Source of the DNA: JALYNX01 sp040902845
GTDB lineage: Bacteria; Actinomycetota; Acidimicrobiia; Spongiisociales; ZC4RG35
DNA: 14,952 nucleotides
Assembly (NCBI GenBank): GCA_040902845.1
Contig: JBBDWM010000036.1
Location: forward strand, 1-14,952
Direction: 5' to 3'
Position 1 is the first letter of the stretch. Each line of letters starts with the position of its first letter. A program made the translations under genes and the position numbers. Shown here piece after piece: positions 11,121 to 14,952 of this stretch. The notes under the pieces were generated by a model, which was given only the letters and a program-made list of their open reading frames with translations, had not been told where the DNA came from and ran no database searches.

Positions 11121-13631
11121 ATGGAGACGATGAACACGGAGTCGAAAGGCGTCGAGATGCGTGATCCGGTGTGTGGGATGTCGGTGGGTCCCGATGCCCT
11201 GCATGCGGACGGATACCCGGAGCTCGGGTTCTGTTCGGAGCATTGCCACCGCCGTTTCCTCGCCGACCCGGAGCGATACGTCGAAGACACCGCCTTCGAC
11301 GATGGTGCCGAGCTGGACGAGGAGGAGGAAACCATCGACTACCTACCCAAAGCTCCGCCCGGTCGAACCAAGCCGACCGGGACTATTCACCTTGCGGTGG
11401 AAGGGATGACCTGCGCTTCGTGCGTGTCGAGGGTGGAGTCGGCGTTGAGCGCGGTACCTGGTGTCATCGACGCCCGGGTCAACTTCGCCGCCAACACCGC
11501 CACCGTGGACACTTCGGTGGAGGTGCCGGCCTCGGTGTTGACCACGGCGGTCGCCGCCTCTGGATACCAGGCCGCTGAGGTCGAAGGGGACGCCGACACT
11601 GCCGACGCCGAGCGGGTCGAGTCGGAGCGCCGCTACCGGCTGTTGATGCGCAAGTTCTGGTTCGCGGCCGCGGTGTCGCTGCCGGTGATCTACTTCTCCT
11701 ATCCGGAGATCTTCCCCGGAGTCCCCGACAAGGGCTCGACCGCACTTTGGTGGATCTGGGTGGCGATGGGGATCCTCACCATCCCGGTACTGGCCTGGTC
11801 AGGGTCGCAGTTCTTCACCGGGGGGTGGGGGGCCCTCAAGCATCGATCGGCGAACATGCACACCCTGATCGCCACCGGGATCTCGGCCGCCTGGCTGTAC
11901 TCGACGGTGGCCGTGCTCTTCCCCGGGTTCTTCCCTGATGAGATGCTGCGTGACGTCTTCTACGACGTCACGGCGGTGGTCACTGCCCTGGTGGTGTTGG
12001 GGATGGCGCTCGAGCTAAGAGCCCGGGCCCGCACCTCGGAGGCGATGAAGAAGCTGATTGGGCTGCAGGCCAAGACCGCCCGGGTGGTCCGCGACGGAGT
12101 CGAGATCGACCTTCCCGTGGAGGAGGTCGTCGTCGGCGACGTGGTGGTGGTCCGACCCGGGGAGAAGATCCCGGTGGACGGGCAGATAGTCTCGGGCTCT
12201 TCGGCGGTCGACGAGTCGATGGTCACCGGGGAACCGATCCCGGTCGAGAAAACCGAGGGCGCGACCGTGATCGGGGCCACCATCAACCGCACCGGCTCAT
12301 TCCGGTTTCAAGCCACTCGGGTGGGCCGAGACACGATGCTGGCCCAGATCATCCGCATGGTGCGCGACGCCCAAGGGTCCAAGGCGCCCATCCAGCGCAC
12401 CGTCGACAAGGTGTCGGGCTATTTCGTCCCGGCGGTGCTGATCGTCGCCGTCCTCACCTTCATGACGTGGTACACGTTCGGTCCCTCGCCGGCCTTGGTG
12501 TACGCGGTGATCACCATGGTGACGGTGCTGGTGATCGCCTGCCCCTGCGCCCTCGGGTTGGCCACGCCCACTTCGCTGATGGTGGGGATCGGCAAGGGGG
12601 CGGAGAACGGGATCCTGATCCGCTCCGGTGACGCCCTGGAGACCGCCCACCGGATCGACACAGTGGTCTTGGACAAGACCGGCACCGTCACCCGCGGCGA
12701 GCCCTCCCTCACCGACGTCAACATCTTCGGGGATCACACCGACTCCGAGGTGCTGCGGCTGGCGGCCTCTGCCGAAAGGGGGTCGGAGCACCCTCTCGGG
12801 GAAGCGATCGTGCGAGCGGCAACCGACCGCGGACTGGTTCTGAGCGATCCCGATGCATTTGCCGCGGTGCCCGGACACGGCATCGAAGCCCGCGTCGACG
12901 ACCACCATGTCCTCCTCGGCACCCTCAAGCTGATGGCCGACCGGGGAGTGGCCGCCGGAGCGGCGGAGAGCCTGCTCGAGCAGCTCTCCGAACAGGGCAA
13001 GACGGCAATGGTGGTCGCCGTCGACGGTGAGGTCGCCGGGGTGGTGGCAGTGGCCGACACCCTCAAGGAGGACTCGGTGGAGGCGATCGCCCGGCTGCAC
13101 CGGCTCGGGTTGGAGGTGGTGATGCTCACCGGGGACAACCACCGCACCGCCGAGACGATCGGCCGCAAGGTCGGCATCGACCGGGTGATGGCCGAGGTGC
13201 TCCCGGCCGAGAAGGCCACCCAGATCCGGCTCCTCCAGGCCGAAGGCAAAACGGTGGCGATGGTCGGCGACGGGATCAACGACGCCCCCGCCCTCGCCCA
13301 GGCCGACGTTGGCCTAGCCATGGGCACCGGCACCGACGTCGCCATGGAATCCGGTGACGTCACCCTGGTCAAAGGGTCCCTCACAGGGGTGGCCACCGCC
13401 ATCGAGCTCTCCAAGGCGACGATGCGCAACATCCACCAGAACCTGGTGGGCGCCTTCGCCTACAACACTCTCGGAATCCCCATCGCCGCCGGGCTCCTCT
13501 ACCCGGCGTTTGGGATCCTGCTCTCCCCGCTCATCGCCGGAGCGGCCATGGCGTTCTCCTCGGTCACCGTGGTCACGAACGCCAACCGGCTCCGCCGCTT
13601 CACACCCACCCACCCTGAGGAGGTGACGTGA
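11121..13631 (+). CDS. copA: Cu(I)-exporting P1B-type ATPase with YHS and HMA domains (836 aa)
   Basis: An ATP-driven copper efflux pump of the inner membrane. Domain order: YHS domain (about residues 13-54, Cys18, Cys38, Cys42); acidic linker (60-70); HMA domain with GMTCASC (Cys98, Cys101); transmembrane region from about 176; actuator TGEPIP (369-374); CPC metal site (474-476); phosphorylation Asp518 in DKTGT; SEHPLGE (HP 557-558); GDGINDAP (716-723); last helices with YN (781-782) and Met810-x-x-Ser-Ser. CPC with YN and MxxSS is the P1B-1 Cu(I)/Ag(I) signature. The YHS part is a close paralogue of the free protein at 8768. ATG at 11121 is 6 nt after the MerR-type -10. It is followed directly by a cupredoxin. 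Confidence 0.95.
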   Translation: METMNTESKGVEMRDPVCGMSVGPDALHADGYPELGFCSEHCHRRFLADPERYVEDTAFDDGAELDEEEETIDYLPKAPPGRTKPTGTIHLAVEGMTCASCVSRVESALSAVPGVIDARVNFAANTATVDTSVEVPASVLTTAVAASGYQAAEVEGDADTADAERVESERRYRLLMRKFWFAAAVSLPVIYFSYPEIFPGVPDKGSTALWWIWVAMGILTIPVLAWSGSQFFTGGWGALKHRSANMHTLIATGISAAWLYSTVAVLFPGFFPDEMLRDVFYDVTAVVTALVVLGMALELRARARTSEAMKKLIGLQAKTARVVRDGVEIDLPVEEVVVGDVVVVRPGEKIPVDGQIVSGSSAVDESMVTGEPIPVEKTEGATVIGATINRTGSFRFQATRVGRDTMLAQIIRMVRDAQGSKAPIQRTVDKVSGYFVPAVLIVAVLTFMTWYTFGPSPALVYAVITMVTVLVIACPCALGLATPTSLMVGIGKGAENGILIRSGDALETAHRIDTVVLDKTGTVTRGEPSLTDVNIFGDHTDSEVLRLAASAERGSEHPLGEAIVRAATDRGLVLSDPDAFAAVPGHGIEARVDDHHVLLGTLKLMADRGVAAGAAESLLEQLSEQGKTAMVVAVDGEVAGVVAVADTLKEDSVEAIARLHRLGLEVVMLTGDNHRTAETIGRKVGIDRVMAEVLPAEKATQIRLLQAEGKTVAMVGDGINDAPALAQADVGLAMGTGTDVAMESGDVTLVKGSLTGVATAIELSKATMRNIHQNLVGAFAYNTLGIPIAAGLLYPAFGILLSPLIAGAAMAFSSVTVVTNANRLRRFTPTHPEEVT

Positions 13632-14002
13632 TGGACACGTTGTTGGTCAACCTGGCCGGACTGGGTCTGATCGGACTCATTGTCTGGTACTTCTGGCTGT
13701 CCAAGCCGGCCGGCACCGCCGCCTGGGTCATCGGCGACGGGATCCAGGAAGCCTTCATCGTGGTCAAGGGCGGCTACAACCCGGACACGATCCGGGTTGC
13801 CGCCGGCAGACCGGTGCGGCTGGTCTTCAACCGCCAGGAGTCCGACCCCTGCTCGGAGCGGGTGGTTCTCGACGCCTTCGGCCTCTCCGCCGAACTGCCC
13901 CAAGGCAGCAACGTACCGGTCGAGTTCACCCCAATCGAGGCGGGCAGCTACGAGTTCGCCTGCCAGATGGGCATGTTGAGAGGAAAGGTGGTGGCATCGT
14001 GA
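13631..14002 (+). CDS. Membrane-anchored cupredoxin (123 aa)
   Basis: An N-terminal transmembrane helix (about residues 6-24) anchors a cupredoxin domain (about 40-122) on the outer face. Candidate copper ligands are Cys74 in SDPCSERVV and Cys111, Met113, Met115 in FACQMGMLRG. The first ligand is Cys where classical blue copper proteins have His, as in the Cupredoxin_1 family that accompanies copper ATPases. ATG at 13631 shares its A with the copA stop and has GAGGAGGT at 13618-13625; a GTG one codon earlier is also possible. Its likely role is accepting or buffering copper exported by CopA. The stop overlaps the next GTG start. Confidence 0.88.
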   Translation: MDTLLVNLAGLGLIGLIVWYFWLSKPAGTAAWVIGDGIQEAFIVVKGGYNPDTIRVAAGRPVRLVFNRQESDPCSERVVLDAFGLSAELPQGSNVPVEFTPIEAGSYEFACQMGMLRGKVVAS

Positions 14003-14226
14003 GATCCACAGAAAACCCCGAGCCACGCCGAACCGGCCTGATCTGGATTTGGGTCGGTGTGGTGGTGATGTCTGCCGGAGCACTCGCCCTCTTCCGTCTA
14101 GATGGAAGTGTCACCCGTATCGTCGTCGGTGCTGCCTTGGCCGTCTGCTTGGGAATGGTGGCGGTGATGTTATGGCTCGACCGTCGGGCCGAACATGAGA
14201 CCAAGCGTCTAGCCGGCCGCAGGTGA
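13999..14226 (+). CDS. Small two-helix membrane protein (75 aa)
   Basis: A basic N-terminus with Arg/Pro/Glu, two transmembrane helices (about residues 12-32 and 38-60) and a charged tail (RRAEHETKRLAGRR). GTG at 13999 overlaps the cupredoxin stop (GTGA). It lies between the cupredoxin and the FtsX-like permease and appears to be in the copA operon. I do not recognise a family and no metal ligands stand out. Confidence 0.7.
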   Translation: MRSTENPEPRRTGLIWIWVGVVVMSAGALALFRLDGSVTRIVVGAALAVCLGMVAVMLWLDRRAEHETKRLAGRR

Positions 14227-14239
14227 GAGGACCTCTGCG

Positions 14240-14952
14240 ATGTTTGGACGAGTACCCGCCGCCAGGAGGATGACAACCGCCGATCCGAGACGGCTGGCAG
14301 TCAGCCTCCTCGGGGTGGGTGCCGCCATCGGCCTGGTGTTGCTGCTTCAGGGCTTGTGGAACGGGCAGCTGGTTCAGATCACCACATACGAGGACCACGC
14401 CGGGGCTGATCTGTTCGTCGCTCAATCGGGAACCGAGAGCATTCTCGGAGACCGGTCAACGGTGCCACTCACCGCCCTCGAAGAGCTAGCGGCAGTCCCC
14501 CAAGTCCAACAGGCCGATCCGGTGCACATCCACTACACGGTGTTCGATCTGCACGGAGAAAAGGAGTTCGTGCTGCTGGTGGGATCAGATCCGGGGGGTC
14601 TGGGCGGACCCTGGGAGCTCTCTGGCGGCAGGGCACCCGCAGCGATCGGTGAAGCCGTCCTCGATCGGACCTTCGCCGAGGAACATGACCTCGATGTCGG
14701 AGCCGAGTTCGAGATGGGGGGACGCGTCTTCCGAACGGTGGGCGTTTCCGAAGGCACCCGATCGTGGATGACCAGTCTGGTGTTCGTCACCGCTGACACC
14801 GCCCGGGAGATGACCGGGGGTGGCGAAGTTGCCACCTTCCTCTTGGTCCGGACTGACGAACCTGAGGCCGCCGCCGCCGCCATCCGGGCTCAGACCGGTC
14901 TCGACCCGATTCTCCCGACAACCCTGGCCGACAACGATCGGAAGATTCTGGC
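14240..14952 (+). CDS. FtsX-like ABC transporter permease, 3' end cut by window
   Basis: The frame is open to the right edge (237 codons). An N-terminal transmembrane helix (about residues 19-41) is followed by an extracytoplasmic MacB-type periplasmic core domain (HAGADLFVAQSGTESILG, VPQVQQADPV, a GRAPAAIGEAVLDRTFAEE block, VGVSEGTRSWMTSLVF). This is the layout of DevC/MacB-like permeases whose later helices would lie past the window. ATG at 14240 has GAGAGG 9 nt upstream; an in-frame ATG at 14270 directly after AGGAGG has too little spacing. It is in line with the copA operon. Substrate is unknown, and its ATPase subunit would be expected to the right. Confidence 0.82.
   Translation, partial: MFGRVPAARRMTTADPRRLAVSLLGVGAAIGLVLLLQGLWNGQLVQITTYEDHAGADLFVAQSGTESILGDRSTVPLTALEELAAVPQVQQADPVHIHYTVFDLHGEKEFVLLVGSDPGGLGGPWELSGGRAPAAIGEAVLDRTFAEEHDLDVGAEFEMGGRVFRTVGVSEGTRSWMTSLVFVTADTAREMTGGGEVATFLLVRTDEPEAAAAAIRAQTGLDPILPTTLADNDRKIL

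Larger units (their letters stand above)
10997..11294. repeat. Segmental duplication, right copy (merR stub, operator, YHS start of copA)
   Basis: The partner of 8647-8941. Here the left part has decayed (dead merR stub) while the operator and the YHS coding part are conserved. The YHS part became the N-terminus of the copper ATPase. The rest of 10905-11120 holds no gene. Confidence 0.85.

Noticed and set aside
12297..13142. A long minus-strand open frame inside copA.
   Set aside because: Antisense shadow of a well-supported ATPase gene; His/Gly/Gln-rich translation without domains.
1..14952. CRISPR arrays, insertion-sequence ends, rRNA genes or clear intrinsic terminators.
   Set aside because: No regularly spaced direct repeats, transposase with terminal repeats, rRNA-like segments or GC hairpins followed by T-runs were seen by eye on either strand.

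Overview
The window is GC-rich and densely coding, with many GTG and TTG starts and ATGA or TGAGGTG gene junctions. It encodes an OmpR/histidine-kinase pair, SHOCT proteins, a CsoR and a haem-binding lipoprotein. This points to a high-GC Gram-positive actinobacterium, possibly of the Acidimicrobiia type seen in metagenomes. The lineage is inferred from style and gene content only; no rRNA or tRNA gene is visible. Almost every gene can be linked to copper or heavy-metal handling and extracytoplasmic thiol or haem redox chemistry, so the region reads as a metal-homeostasis island.

Layout. (1) Bases 1-55: the tail of an unrecognised plus-strand gene. (2) 104-547, minus strand: a c-type cytochrome lipoprotein. 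(3) 743-3710, plus strand: SHOCT protein, exported cupredoxin, exported Met/His-rich protein, OmpR-type response regulator, and histidine kinase with a Met/His-rich extracytoplasmic loop. This resembles a CusRS-type copper-sensing operon. (4) 3711-4161: no intact gene, a decayed minus-strand reading frame, and near its end a CsoR-like operator. (5) 4162-7751, plus strand: second SHOCT protein, copper-type CsoR, glutaredoxin-like protein, CcdA-like membrane thiol transporter, membrane-anchored TlpA-like protein, Lgt-like membrane protein and a small membrane protein. This looks like a CsoR-controlled relay carrying reductant to the outer face of the membrane. (6) 7752-14952: a MerR-type regulon. 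A MerR regulator on the minus strand (8250-8720) is surrounded by three near-identical MerR-type promoters. They drive a small membrane protein (7880); a YHS protein, an M50 protease, a small Met/His protein and an EamA permease (8768-10904); and a YHS-HMA-P1B copper ATPase, a cupredoxin, a small membrane protein and an FtsX-like permease cut by the window end (11121 onward).

How the parts fit. Three independent sensor types (two-component, CsoR, MerR) control adjoining operons. The ATPase would move Cu(I) outward. The cupredoxins and Met/His-rich proteins would bind it outside. The Grx/CcdA/TlpA relay could keep exported Cys-containing copper or haem sites reduced.

The strongest unusual points are a ~295-bp segmental duplication that carried the merR 5' end, the operator and the YHS gene in front of copA, leaving a dead merR stub and a YHS-CopA fusion; two MerR promoters whose start codons lie 6 nt after the -10 (predicted leaderless mRNAs); and a MerR protein with a Cys pattern of divalent-metal sensors controlling a Cu(I)-type ATPase.
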